Source: Spirochaetales bacterium (GTDB lineage: Bacteria; Spirochaetota; Spirochaetia; CADAEX01). From it: a DNA stretch of 64,000 nt. Within the stretch, counting starts at the first letter, position 1, and the number at the start of each line of letters is the position of its first letter. Position numbers and translations under genes: made by a program. Below are positions 8,509 through 16,077 of this stretch, in pieces. A model generated the notes under the pieces. It was not told the origin of the DNA. It was given only the letters and a program-made list of their open reading frames with translations, and did no database searches. The stretch covers positions 1-64,000 of the forward strand of contig JACKPD010000004.1 in the NCBI GenBank assembly GCA_024233785.1, written 5' to 3'.

Positions 8509-9684
8509 ATGAGTTTGTACCCTTTTACAGCAATTGTCGGCCAGGAGGCCATGAAAACAGCCCTGATTCTTAACGCCATTGATCCTTCAATAGGCGGAGT
8601 TCTGATCAGGGGACAAAAAGGAACAGCCAAGAGCACGGCTGTACGGGCGCTTGCAGGTCTTCTCCCTCCGATACAGACTGTTGAGGGATGTCCCTATCAC
8701 TGTCCGCCGGATGCGGATGAGTATATACATGAAGAGTGCCGTAAGAAATCACTTAGCGGTGTTCCTTTTACTTCCATTGAGTATCCGGTACCGCTGGTTG
8801 AGCTGCCCCTTGGAGCCACTGAGGACAGGCTTGCAGGGTCGTTGAATGTGGAGCGAGCCATAAACGCAGGAGAGACCGTTTTTGAACCGGGTCTGCTCGC
8901 CTCAGCCAACCGCGGCATACTCTATGTTGATGAAGTAAATCTTCTTGACGATCATCTGGTAGATCTTCTGCTTGATACTGCTGCATCAGGTATAAACCAT
9001 GTGGAACGGGAGGGACTTTCTGTAATTCACCCGTCCAGCTTTATACTCATCGGCACCATGAACCCGGAAGAAGGCGAACTCCGGCCCCAGTTCCTCGACC
9101 GTTTCGGCCTCTGCATAGGTGTTGCGGGTGAACAGGATATAAAAAAACGGAGCGAGCTTGTAAGACGGCGTCTTGCTTTTGAAAGGGACCCGGCTGCGTT
9201 CTGTAATTCATGGAATGAAGCCCAGAGCGTTCTCCGGCAGCAGATAGTGAAAGCCCGCGTGAATTTATCCAGTATATCTATCCCGGATGAAGCAGTCGAT
9301 GCAGCATCAGAACTGGCAATTAAAGTCGGCTCCCAGGGGCACCGTGCAGAGATAACAATAATAAAGGCTGCATCAGCCCTTGCCGCTTTTCAGGAGCGTG
9401 GGTCTGTTACACATGCAGATATTATTGAAGCCGCAACCATGGCGCTGCCTCACCGCATAGACCGTTTTATTGAGCATGGCGGAGCAGACATTCCGAAAGA
9501 ACTGAATGAGGCGCTATCCGCCGTTTTCGGAGAACTGCCGTTTGTACATGACGGGGATGAAAAAGATGAGGAAGGCAATTTTCCTGAGTTCGGCCTTGAT
9601 GACGAGATCTTCCCGGGTTCACCTGCGGGCGGCACTCCCCTCTTCGTATACTTAAAAAAAAAGCATCCAGCATTGTCCTTTTAG
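8509..9684 (+). CDS. chlD: ChlI-type AAA+ chelatase subunit (zero-frame product of chlD)
   Basis: This 391-residue AAA+ ATPase belongs to the magnesium/cobalt chelatase family. It has Walker A GQKGTAKST (about 34-42), a cysteine-rich insert (GCPYHCPPD...EECR), Walker B ILYVDEVNLL, the sensor segment TMNPEEGELRPQFLDRFG, a helical lid domain, and an acidic linker (DGDEKDEEG). The size equals stand-alone ChlI/BchI or CobS-like small subunits. It terminates at TAG 9682-9684, directly after a nine-A run, whereas the frame -1 to it stays open and encodes the Pro-rich linker and VWA domain of ChlD. Termination here would give the small subunit and a -1 shift the 650-residue medium subunit. With a cobalamin riboswitch in front, cobalt insertion is likelier than magnesium insertion. 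CGN arginine codons contrast with AGG-rich neighbours. Confidence 0.88.
   Translation: MSLYPFTAIVGQEAMKTALILNAIDPSIGGVLIRGQKGTAKSTAVRALAGLLPPIQTVEGCPYHCPPDADEYIHEECRKKSLSGVPFTSIEYPVPLVELPLGATEDRLAGSLNVERAINAGETVFEPGLLASANRGILYVDEVNLLDDHLVDLLLDTAASGINHVEREGLSVIHPSSFILIGTMNPEEGELRPQFLDRFGLCIGVAGEQDIKKRSELVRRRLAFERDPAAFCNSWNEAQSVLRQQIVKARVNLSSISIPDEAVDAASELAIKVGSQGHRAEITIIKAASALAAFQERGSVTHADIIEAATMALPHRIDRFIEHGGADIPKELNEALSAVFGELPFVHDGDEKDEEGNFPEFGLDDEIFPGSPAGGTPLFVYLKKKHPALSF
9657..9663 (+). other. Slippery heptamer A AAA AAG for -1 frameshifting in chlD
   Basis: Zero-frame codons AAA (9658-9660) and AAG (9661-9663) preceded by A form the heptamer A AAA AAG, the class used by E. coli dnaX. A -1 shift here enters the frame that is open to 10460. 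The zero-frame stop comes 19-21 bases later. A perfect 7-bp stem (GCAGACG at 9684-9690 with CGTCTGC at 9726-9732) follows and could stimulate shifting, though it lies further away than usual. The nine-A run (9654-9662) could also allow RNA polymerase slippage, or hide a homopolymer sequencing error. Confidence 0.7.
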
Positions 9685-10460
9685 CAGACGAAACACCGCT
9701 TCGCCTCTCTTTTGAGGAGCACAGCCGTCTGCCTGTACGCAAGGAGGTCCGGTCTTCCATCTGCGGCCGCCATACCGCGTCAATTCCGCTTCAATCCGGC
9801 GAACATATAAATGAAATAGATCCAATTGCAACCTGTCTGGCAGCAGCTCTGCGCAGAAAAATGGGAAACCCGGTTTCTGAAGGTCACGGTATTAAGGTAC
9901 AGGACCTGCGGCGGCGTCTCCGTGTACAGCCTGTCAGAAAGACAATTCTCTTTCTGATTGACGCATCAGAATCCATGCTGGTAAATGAACAGATGAAATT
10001 GGCAAAAGGAGCTGTATTAGGTCTTCTGACCAGAGCTTATCAGGAAAGACACAGGGTCGGTGTAATTGTTTTCCGCGATTACCGGGCAGATGTAGTTCTG
10101 CCGCCGACATCAAGTATTACCCTTGCCCGAAACGCACTTCAGGCCCTGGCTGCAGGAGGAGGAACTCCCTTTGCCGGCGGACTGCAGGCAGTACTCAGGG
10201 TGGTCCGTTCCGAGCGCATCCGTCATCCTAATGACATTCAGCAGATGATTCTGGTAACAGACGGAAGGCCCTCTATTACCATGCAGCCCGGGGCTGACAT
10301 GAGGCAGGAAGTTTTACATATAGCGCGTCAGTTTCCTGCCAGGAACATTCCGTCAATTGTTCTGGTTACGGAAGATACCTGCGATCTTATAAGGGAGGTT
10401 GCGGGTGAATTGAAAGCGCCTCTCCGTAAAATATCAGAAGTGGTATTACAAATGCATTAA
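9663..10460 (+). CDS. chlD: ChlD-type C-terminal half with VWA domain (read after -1 frameshift from 8509)
   Basis: This frame continues without a stop through the slippery site. The first stretch (LADETPLRLSFEEHS then HTASIPLQSGEH) is the usual linker of ChlD, and a von Willebrand A domain follows. The MIDAS motif is DASES (LIDASESML), with the threonine in GGTPFAGG and the aspartate in LVTDGRPS. Fused to the upstream AAA+ part it gives 650 residues, the normal length of single-chain ChlD-like chelatase subunits. An internal ATG at 9861 would start inside the linker and has no convincing ribosome-binding site, so independent translation is unlikely. The VWA domain is expected to dock the subunit on the large CobN/ChlH catalytic subunit, which is not in this window. 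Confidence 0.85.
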   Translation, partial: ASSIVLLADETPLRLSFEEHSRLPVRKEVRSSICGRHTASIPLQSGEHINEIDPIATCLAAALRRKMGNPVSEGHGIKVQDLRRRLRVQPVRKTILFLIDASESMLVNEQMKLAKGAVLGLLTRAYQERHRVGVIVFRDYRADVVLPPTSSITLARNALQALAAGGGTPFAGGLQAVLRVVRSERIRHPNDIQQMILVTDGRPSITMQPGADMRQEVLHIARQFPARNIPSIVLVTEDTCDLIREVAGELKAPLRKISEVVLQMH

Positions 10461-10470
10461 AAATAAAAAA

Positions 10471-10543
10471 AGCCGATGACGGGGATCGAACCCATGGCCT
10501 GATCATTACGAGTGATCCGCTCTGCCAACTGAGCTACATCGGC
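10471..10543 (-). tRNA. tRNA-Thr (anticodon CGT)
   Basis: The minus strand folds as a complete cloverleaf: acceptor stem GCCGATG/CATCGGC, D arm GCTC-AGTTGGCA-GAGC, anticodon stem GATCA/TGATC with loop CTCGTAA (anticodon CGT), and T arm ATGGG-TTCGATC-CCCGT. The discriminator base is T and no CCA is encoded; a T-rich tract follows. It lies convergent to and just downstream of chlD. Confidence 0.96.
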
Positions 10544-10696
10544 GGTTTATCCGGTCAGGCGCATCAGTAAAATATAAAAGCTGCGTCTGCAACTGCACAG
10601 GGCAGTATATCCGGTTGTTATCCTCAGCTATTTTATTATTTTTACACCCTGATTTTCAAGCCTTAATAATAATTTAATCTCTCCGTGCAGCAGTTA

Positions 10697-10723
10697 TTAA
10701 GTATTTTTTCCCCTCTCCGATAA
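10697..10723 (+). promoter_or_regulatory. Sigma-28 (FliA) promoter of the flagellar rod operon
   Basis: TTAAGTAT (10697-10704), exactly 11 bases, then TCCGATAA (10716-10723). The FliA consensus is TAAAGTTT-N11-GCCGATAA, so the -10 element matches 7 of 8 and the -35 element 6 of 8. It lies 30 bases before the flgF ATG, which has its own ACGGAGG ribosome-binding site. Confidence 0.8.
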
Positions 10724-10753
10724 TCAAAATAGGGAATTATTTACGGAGGTTAT

Positions 10754-11602
10754 ATGATAAGAGGACTTTATACAGGAGCATCAGGAATGGTTGCGCAGAT
10801 GCACAGGATGGATGCCCTTACAAATAACCTGGCAAATGTAGACCTTAACGGCTATAAAATGGACACATCCATACATAAGGCTTTTCCGGAAATGCTTATC
10901 AGAAGAATGAGCGACGATGGAGTATATAAATTCCCGATGGGCTCTGCCGACATATCCCCGGTTGTAGGGAAGCTTGGAACAGGGGTTGAGCAGAACGAGG
11001 TATTTACAGTCTTTACCCAGGGGGCACTCAAACAGACAGACGGACCTTTCGACCTTGCGATGGACGGTAAAGGCTTTTTTGCGGTCCAGACTCCCCTCGG
11101 AGAGCGGTACACAAGGAACGGGGCTTTTACCCTCGGAAAGGAAGGGCTGCTTCTTACGAAAGAAGGCTATCCTGTCCTTGGGAAAAACGGGCCTATAAGC
11201 ATAAAGGAAAATAATTTTGTAATCGACCAGAAAGGGCGTATTTTTGTCAACAAGGCGCTGCCTGATGACCCTGAAAGGCTTATTTCCATGATTGAAAATG
11301 AATGGCAGCAGACTGAACAGATAGATTCTCTTAAACTTGTTGAGTTTGAAAGGGAAAGATTTATTAAAAAACAGGGAAGCTCGCTCTGGATAGACACGCC
11401 AGAATCAGGCCCCGCAACAGCAATTTCGGAAGAAAATCTTCCTAAAATAAGACAGGGATTTATCGAGGGTTCAAATGTAAATCCGGTCGTCGAAATGGTA
11501 AAAATGATTGAAGTAAACCGCGCCTATGAAGCTAACCAGAGGGCAGTAAGCAATCACGACACAATAACAGGCAAGCTGATAAACGAAGGCGTTAGAGTCT
11601 GA
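10754..11602 (+). CDS. flgF: Flagellar hook-basal body protein, FlgF/FlhO type (proximal rod)
   Basis: The 282-residue product starts MIRGLYTGASGMVAQM and contains LTNNLANVDLNGYK, the N-terminal signature of rod and hook proteins. It ends with NPVVEMVKMIEVNRAYEANQRAVSNHD, the C-terminal coiled-coil signature of the FlgE/F/G family. The middle has the FlgG-like FDLAMDGKGFFAVQT strand. It is exported by the flagellar type III system and assembles in the proximal rod. It opens the operon flgF-flgG-rod-binding protein, 18 bases before flgG, behind a sigma-28 promoter and a strong ACGGAGG site. In spirochaetes this paralogue pair is often labelled FlgG1/FlgG2 or FlhO/FlhP, so the FlgF label is provisional. 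Confidence 0.93.
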   Translation: MIRGLYTGASGMVAQMHRMDALTNNLANVDLNGYKMDTSIHKAFPEMLIRRMSDDGVYKFPMGSADISPVVGKLGTGVEQNEVFTVFTQGALKQTDGPFDLAMDGKGFFAVQTPLGERYTRNGAFTLGKEGLLLTKEGYPVLGKNGPISIKENNFVIDQKGRIFVNKALPDDPERLISMIENEWQQTEQIDSLKLVEFERERFIKKQGSSLWIDTPESGPATAISEENLPKIRQGFIEGSNVNPVVEMVKMIEVNRAYEANQRAVSNHDTITGKLINEGVRV

Positions 11603-11620
11603 TATAAAGGAGAATAGATT

Positions 11621-12415
11621 ATGATGAGATCACTGTGGACTGCGGCATCAGGAATGATAGGGCAGCAGTTCAATATAGATACAATTTCCAATAACCTGTC
11701 AAATGTAAATACGACAGGATTCAAGCAGACAAGGGCGGAATTTGAGGATCTGCTGTATCAGACAGCAAGGACTGCAGGGACACCCGCGACCGAGCTCACT
11801 GTTGTCCCTACCGGTATCCAGGTCGGCCATGGCGTAAAGACGGCGGCAACGCAGAAGATCTTTACTCAAGGTTCTCTCCAGGCAACAGGCAATGTTTCAG
11901 ACATGGCAATACAGGGTGAGGGATTTTTCCGGGTTATGCTTATAGACGGGACATTCGGCTACACAAGGGACGGTTCATTCAAGATTGACTCAAACGGACA
12001 GATCCTGAATTCAAACGGCTACAGGCTGATGCCTGAGATTACCCTTCCGGAAGGATTTGTAAGGGAATCGCTTACGGTAACCCAGGACGGCCGTGTTACC
12101 GTAAAGGTAGCCGGGAACGATGATCCGATCCTTGTAGGACAGCTTGAAATATACAGGTTTGTAAACCCTGCCGGATTAAGCTCTATCGGTGAAAACCTTT
12201 TTAAAATGACTAATGCTTCCGGCGACCCTATCGGCGGAAGACCTGCATACGACGGAATGGGAAGCATAATACATCAGTTCCTTGAAATGTCAAATGTTTC
12301 TGTAGTAAAGGAAATGGTTAACATGATTGTTGCCCAGAGGGCATACGAGATCAACTCAAAGGCAATACAGACAAGCGATACTATGCTGGGTATTGCGACT
12401 GGTCTTAAACGGTAA
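11621..12415 (+). CDS. flgG: Flagellar basal-body distal rod protein FlgG
   Basis: The 264-residue product (usual FlgG length about 260) begins MMRSLWTAASGMIGQQ and carries ISNNLSNVNTTGFKQ near the N-terminus. The FlgG-diagnostic QGSLQATGN and MAIQGEGFFRV lie in the middle and SNVSVVKEMVNMIVAQRAYE at the C-terminus. It forms the distal rod, joining the proximal rod to the hook of the periplasmic flagellum. It is translated from an AAAGGAG site directly after flgF and is followed 20 bases later by the rod-binding protein gene. Confidence 0.95.
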   Translation: MMRSLWTAASGMIGQQFNIDTISNNLSNVNTTGFKQTRAEFEDLLYQTARTAGTPATELTVVPTGIQVGHGVKTAATQKIFTQGSLQATGNVSDMAIQGEGFFRVMLIDGTFGYTRDGSFKIDSNGQILNSNGYRLMPEITLPEGFVRESLTVTQDGRVTVKVAGNDDPILVGQLEIYRFVNPAGLSSIGENLFKMTNASGDPIGGRPAYDGMGSIIHQFLEMSNVSVVKEMVNMIVAQRAYEINSKAIQTSDTMLGIATGLKR

Positions 12416-12434
12416 TAAAGGGGAAGCAGGATAG

Positions 12435-12773
12435 ATGAATACCATAAATGACAGCATGATGTTTTATGACAGCAGCAAAATAGAACAGATGAAGACTGCA
12501 GCTGCCGGGAAAAAGTTTACTCCCGAAAACAAGGAACTTTACAACGCATGCTCTGAATTTGAGACTATCTTCATAAAACAGATGCTTGACTCAATGAGAA
12601 AAACAGTTGAAAAAACTACTCTTTCCGAATCTTCAACAGATACAACAGGGATGAATTATTTTGAGGACATGCTTTATGATGATTACGCCAAAAAGATGGC
12701 GAAAACAGCAGACCTCGGGATAGCCAGAATGATGTACCTGCAGTTATACAAATCTACTTCCGGGCTGGGGTGA
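12435..12773 (+). CDS. Rod-binding protein (FlgJ N-terminal domain only)
   Basis: The 112-residue protein matches the rod-binding domain of FlgJ: FETIFIKQMLDSMRKT and a C-terminal MNYFEDMLYDDYAKKMAKTA helix. The peptidoglycan hydrolase (glucosaminidase) domain of enterobacterial FlgJ is absent. That is usual in spirochaetes, where the rod must still cross or sit on the peptidoglycan. It would cap or nucleate the growing rod. Its stop overlaps the SD region of the next gene, a predicted envelope deacetylase, so the two are translationally linked. Confidence 0.9.
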   Translation: MNTINDSMMFYDSSKIEQMKTAAAGKKFTPENKELYNACSEFETIFIKQMLDSMRKTVEKTTLSESSTDTTGMNYFEDMLYDDYAKKMAKTADLGIARMMYLQLYKSTSGLG

Positions 12774-12776
12774 TTT

Positions 12777-13709
12777 TTGAGCAGATTTGAGTTTAAAATA
12801 AAACTGTTAATATCAGGGCTGTTATCATTAACAGCCCTTTTAATTGCTGTACTGATCTTTTTCAACCCTGTGTATTCACCTGAAATTAAAGGCGAATACC
12901 CCGTGGAAACTTATAGTAGTGTTCAGACAGAAGAAAAGGCCGCCGCCAGTGATAACTCTTCCGTCAATAGCAATATTGCAATAACACCTGATCCGGCTCC
13001 GGATAAAAGAGAATTTAAGGCCGCAACAGTTAAAAAAAAAGAGAAAGCTCTTTATTTCATAATTGATGATGCAGGATACAGCCTTGAGAAATTAAAGCCA
13101 TTCCTTGATTTTCCCGGCAATCTTACTATAGCGGTACTTCCAGGTCTTGAATATTCAAGGCAGTCGGCAGAACTGGCCCTTGAAAAGGGGAAAAAAGTTA
13201 TACTTCATCAGCCGATGGAGGCGGTAAACGGGAATAATACCGGACCCTTTGCCATTAAAACAGGTATGGATGAAAAAACAATAACAGCTGTCCTGGAAAA
13301 AAATATCAGCTCGCTTCCCGGGATAACAGGGGTCAACAATCACATGGGCTCCGCTGTTACTTCTGATGAAAGAATGATGGATATAATACTCAGATATCTG
13401 CAAAAAAAATCTCTTGTATTTATTGACAGCCTCACCACTTCAGAATCGGTCAGTAAAAATTCAGGCGCAAAGATCGGCTTCGCTATTGCACAAAGAGATA
13501 TATTTCTGGATAATGTCGACACTAGGGAAGGGATAATGGAGTCATTAAATACAGGACGCCTTGAAGCGGAAAATAAGGGATATGCTATTATGATAGGTCA
13601 CGTCTGGTCATCAGAGCTTGCAGATACAATGATGCAGATATATCCGAATCTGATTGAGGAAGGATTCACCTTGAAGGATGCCAGCGAATTCCTTTTGGGG
13701 GAAGAATAG
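12777..13709 (+). CDS. Divergent polysaccharide deacetylase family protein (YibQ type)
   Basis: The 310-residue product has an N-terminal signal anchor (about 8-28), a low-complexity spacer (30-75), and a catalytic-like domain beginning YFIIDDAGYS and containing TIAVLPG, ILHQPMEA, NNHMGSAVT, FIDSLTT and IMIGHVW. These are the blocks of the YibQ/DUF610 divergent deacetylases. The paired Asp, the HMGS histidine and the terminal His are the likely metal and catalytic ligands. The start is TTG at 12777, 3 bases after the rod-binding gene stop and behind GGGG. Linkage to flagellar rod genes suggests peptidoglycan modification at the flagellar site; that is inference, since the enzyme's substrate is not established. 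Confidence 0.85.
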   Translation: MSRFEFKIKLLISGLLSLTALLIAVLIFFNPVYSPEIKGEYPVETYSSVQTEEKAAASDNSSVNSNIAITPDPAPDKREFKAATVKKKEKALYFIIDDAGYSLEKLKPFLDFPGNLTIAVLPGLEYSRQSAELALEKGKKVILHQPMEAVNGNNTGPFAIKTGMDEKTITAVLEKNISSLPGITGVNNHMGSAVTSDERMMDIILRYLQKKSLVFIDSLTTSESVSKNSGAKIGFAIAQRDIFLDNVDTREGIMESLNTGRLEAENKGYAIMIGHVWSSELADTMMQIYPNLIEEGFTLKDASEFLLGEE

Positions 13710-13710
13710 A

Positions 13711-14733
13711 TTGCTTGTTCTGGGAATAGAGACATCCTGTGATGAATCTTCCGCTGCTGTAGTTGAAAACGGGAATACCCTTCTTTCCATTGTTGTTGCC
13801 ACACAGATAGAAATCCACAAACCTTATATGGGAGTAGTACCTGAAATTGCCTCCCGCACTCATGTTGAATGGATCAACGGGGTTGTTAAAAAATCACTTT
13901 CCGATGCGGGTGTGACACTTGATCAAATTGACGGTATTGCAGTAACAAACAGGCCCGGCCTTTCAGGCTCACTGCTTGTAGGCCTTTCATTCGCCAAAGG
14001 GCTTTCTCTGGCATCAGGCAAGCCGTTTATCGCGGTTGACCATATCCTTGCACATATTTATTCAGCTCATATTGAAAATGATATCACCTATCCGTATCTT
14101 GCTCTTCTCGTATCCGGGGGACATACGCTTATCGCGGTTGTCAGGGATTATGAGGAAATTGAGGTTCTGGGAACCACTATTGATGACGCCTGCGGGGAAG
14201 CATTTGACAAGGTAGCAAAATACTACAACCTGGGCTATCCCGGCGGGGTGATAATAGACAAACTTTCAGCCTCAGGGGATGACAGGGCATTTTCATTCCC
14301 AGACCCTTCCCTTCACAAGGGCAATCACCGCTATGATGTTTCATACTCGGGACTTAAGACTGCAGTTATAAATCAGCTCGACCACTTCCACAACAAGGGT
14401 TTCGAAAAATCACATGAAAATATCGCGGCTTCTTTCCAGAAAGCGGCCATCGACATGCTTATAAAGCGGCTGCTTAAAGCCTCGAAAGATACCGGGATAA
14501 AAACTATTGTCACAGGCGGAGGGGTTGCTGCAAACTCCTACCTCAGAAAATCGCTATCCTCCCTTTCAGCGCTTAAAGGGTTAAAAGTATTCAGCCCTTC
14601 CCTTAAACTCTGCGGTGATAACGGCGCCATGATAGCAGGACTTGGATACCATTATCTTAAAAAAGGGATTTACTCACCTTTTTCCGTTACTGTGTCGCCG
14701 CGCGTATCGGGACTCAGAAAAACATATCCATAA
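13711..14733 (+). CDS. tsaD: tRNA N6-adenosine threonylcarbamoyltransferase TsaD
   Basis: From TTG 13711 (GGGGGAAG 7 bases upstream) the protein is 340 residues, the normal TsaD length, and starts directly with the ASKHA motif GIETSCDESS. An in-frame ATG at 13678 would add 11 unrelated residues and overlap the preceding gene. Other family blocks: VVPEIASRTH, the iron-binding DHILAHIYSAH, LLVSGGHT, DDACGEAFDKVAK, YSGLKTAV and TGGGVAANSYLR. It transfers threonylcarbamoyl to A37 of ANN-decoding tRNAs with TsaB/TsaE (not in window). It follows the deacetylase stop by one base, so it is probably co-transcribed with the flagellar operon. Confidence 0.97.
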   Translation: MLVLGIETSCDESSAAVVENGNTLLSIVVATQIEIHKPYMGVVPEIASRTHVEWINGVVKKSLSDAGVTLDQIDGIAVTNRPGLSGSLLVGLSFAKGLSLASGKPFIAVDHILAHIYSAHIENDITYPYLALLVSGGHTLIAVVRDYEEIEVLGTTIDDACGEAFDKVAKYYNLGYPGGVIIDKLSASGDDRAFSFPDPSLHKGNHRYDVSYSGLKTAVINQLDHFHNKGFEKSHENIAASFQKAAIDMLIKRLLKASKDTGIKTIVTGGGVAANSYLRKSLSSLSALKGLKVFSPSLKLCGDNGAMIAGLGYHYLKKGIYSPFSVTVSPRVSGLRKTYP

Positions 14734-14748
14734 TATATAAATGAAGAC

Positions 14749-16032
14749 TTAATTATTATTATTTATAATCCCTTCCGCGGCACGGATACCGCTCGCCCAT
14801 GCGCCTGTTATACCGCGGCTTGTACCGGCCCCGTCTCCTATCAGGTAAATATTTTTTTTAGCCTGAAAATGATTATCAAGGAATTCAGGTTTGTTGGCGT
14901 ACATCTTTATTTCAGGATAATACATAATCGTGCTTGGATGGAGTATGCCGGGTGTTATCGTATCCAGCAGCTTCATCGAAAGCCATATTGACTTCATGAT
15001 TTTATAGGGCATGATGAGGGAAATGTCACCCGGTGTGCAGCCGCTTAATGTAGGCGCGAAATTATATAAATCGCTGTTGAATGTATCCTTGATAGACCTT
15101 TTACCCATACGGAAATCCCCTACCCGCTGCATGATGGGCTTCCCCCCTCCGCAGAGGTTTGCCTGAAGCCCGAGGATTTCGGCGAATTTCTGACCGCTTG
15201 CGACCGGACGGGTGAGTTTTATTGTCTTAAGCAGGGCGAAATTAACAAGATTGTTTGTTTTTTCAGGATTAGACCAGGCATGCCCGTTCACGGAAAAATA
15301 CTCAACCCCGTCATGAGAAGAATATTTCTCCTGTACAACATAAGCCGCGTTGCTGTTGGTGCAGAAAGTCCTTACCTTCTCCGGAAACATGAATTTGGGA
15401 TCATAATAGTCTTTTACTATGGGATAGAGCTCTTCCCTGGTTTCAACCCTTATCCCAATATCCACAATATTGTCATTGTATGATATTTCGAGCCGGTTCA
15501 TTATATCCTGAAGGAATTTAAATCCTTTTCGTCCGGGGGCAATTATAAGGTCGCCGTATTCCATCTCCCTTTTTCTTGATACAAGGACTTTCCGGTCATA
15601 ATCAATATCTGTCACTTCCTCGCCGAGAGAAAACTCGACTCCCCTCTTTTCAAGTTCCGCGACAAGCTGTTTTATCAGTATCAGCCCGCCGTCTGTGCCA
15701 AGATGGGCCTGGCTAACCGTAAGAAGCCTTGCATGGAGCTTAAGGGCCCTTTTCTCATAGATATCAAGGTTGTATTTATCCATGACAGGCGGCTTCAGTA
15801 TTTTCATAACTTGCTGGAGATAGTAATCCGCGTTCTCCTGTTCCCAGTATTCAAGAGGAAAACCGATGGGAAAAGTAAAATTCATCTTACAGTCGTTACG
15901 AAGTCCGCCTGTAGAATATTTTTCCCTGTCTATTATGAGTATTTTACTGTCTGGTTTTAAATCTGTAAGTTTAAACGCTGCGCCAAGGCCGGCCGGCCCG
16001 CTGCCCACAATAATACAATCCCATCTGGCCAT
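14749..16032 (-). CDS. FAD-dependent oxidoreductase (COG2509-like dehydrogenase)
   Basis: The 427-residue flavoprotein has an N-terminal dinucleotide-binding motif GSGPAGLGAA. There is a second nucleotide/substrate region around LIIAPGRKGFKFL, and the C-terminal FAD-closing motif YLIGDGAGTSRGITGAWASG characteristic of uncharacterised FAD-dependent dehydrogenases. The family is near GidA/HI0933-like flavoproteins but has no assigned reaction. The ATG at 16032 is preferred over the TTG at 16050 because an AGGAGA site sits just upstream of it. It converges on tsaD and lies in a minus-strand run with nfo. Confidence 0.85.
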   Translation of the reverse strand: MARWDCIIVGSGPAGLGAAFKLTDLKPDSKILIIDREKYSTGGLRNDCKMNFTFPIGFPLEYWEQENADYYLQQVMKILKPPVMDKYNLDIYEKRALKLHARLLTVSQAHLGTDGGLILIKQLVAELEKRGVEFSLGEEVTDIDYDRKVLVSRKREMEYGDLIIAPGRKGFKFLQDIMNRLEISYNDNIVDIGIRVETREELYPIVKDYYDPKFMFPEKVRTFCTNSNAAYVVQEKYSSHDGVEYFSVNGHAWSNPEKTNNLVNFALLKTIKLTRPVASGQKFAEILGLQANLCGGGKPIMQRVGDFRMGKRSIKDTFNSDLYNFAPTLSGCTPGDISLIMPYKIMKSIWLSMKLLDTITPGILHPSTIMYYPEIKMYANKPEFLDNHFQAKKNIYLIGDGAGTSRGITGAWASGIRAAEGIINNNN

Positions 16033-16077
16033 AACATCTCCTGGAATCAAGCTGGTATCAGGACTACAATGTTATAA

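Noticed and set aside
9861..10460. Independent VWA-protein gene starting at ATG 9861
   Set aside because: The frame extends upstream through recognisable ChlD linker to the slippery site and no SD precedes 9861.
8509..10460. chlD as a pseudogene by simple frameshift mutation
   Set aside because: Both halves keep all catalytic motifs, the shift falls exactly on A AAA AAG at a domain border, and the direction is the one the heptamer predicts. A sequencing error remains possible and is stated in the finding.
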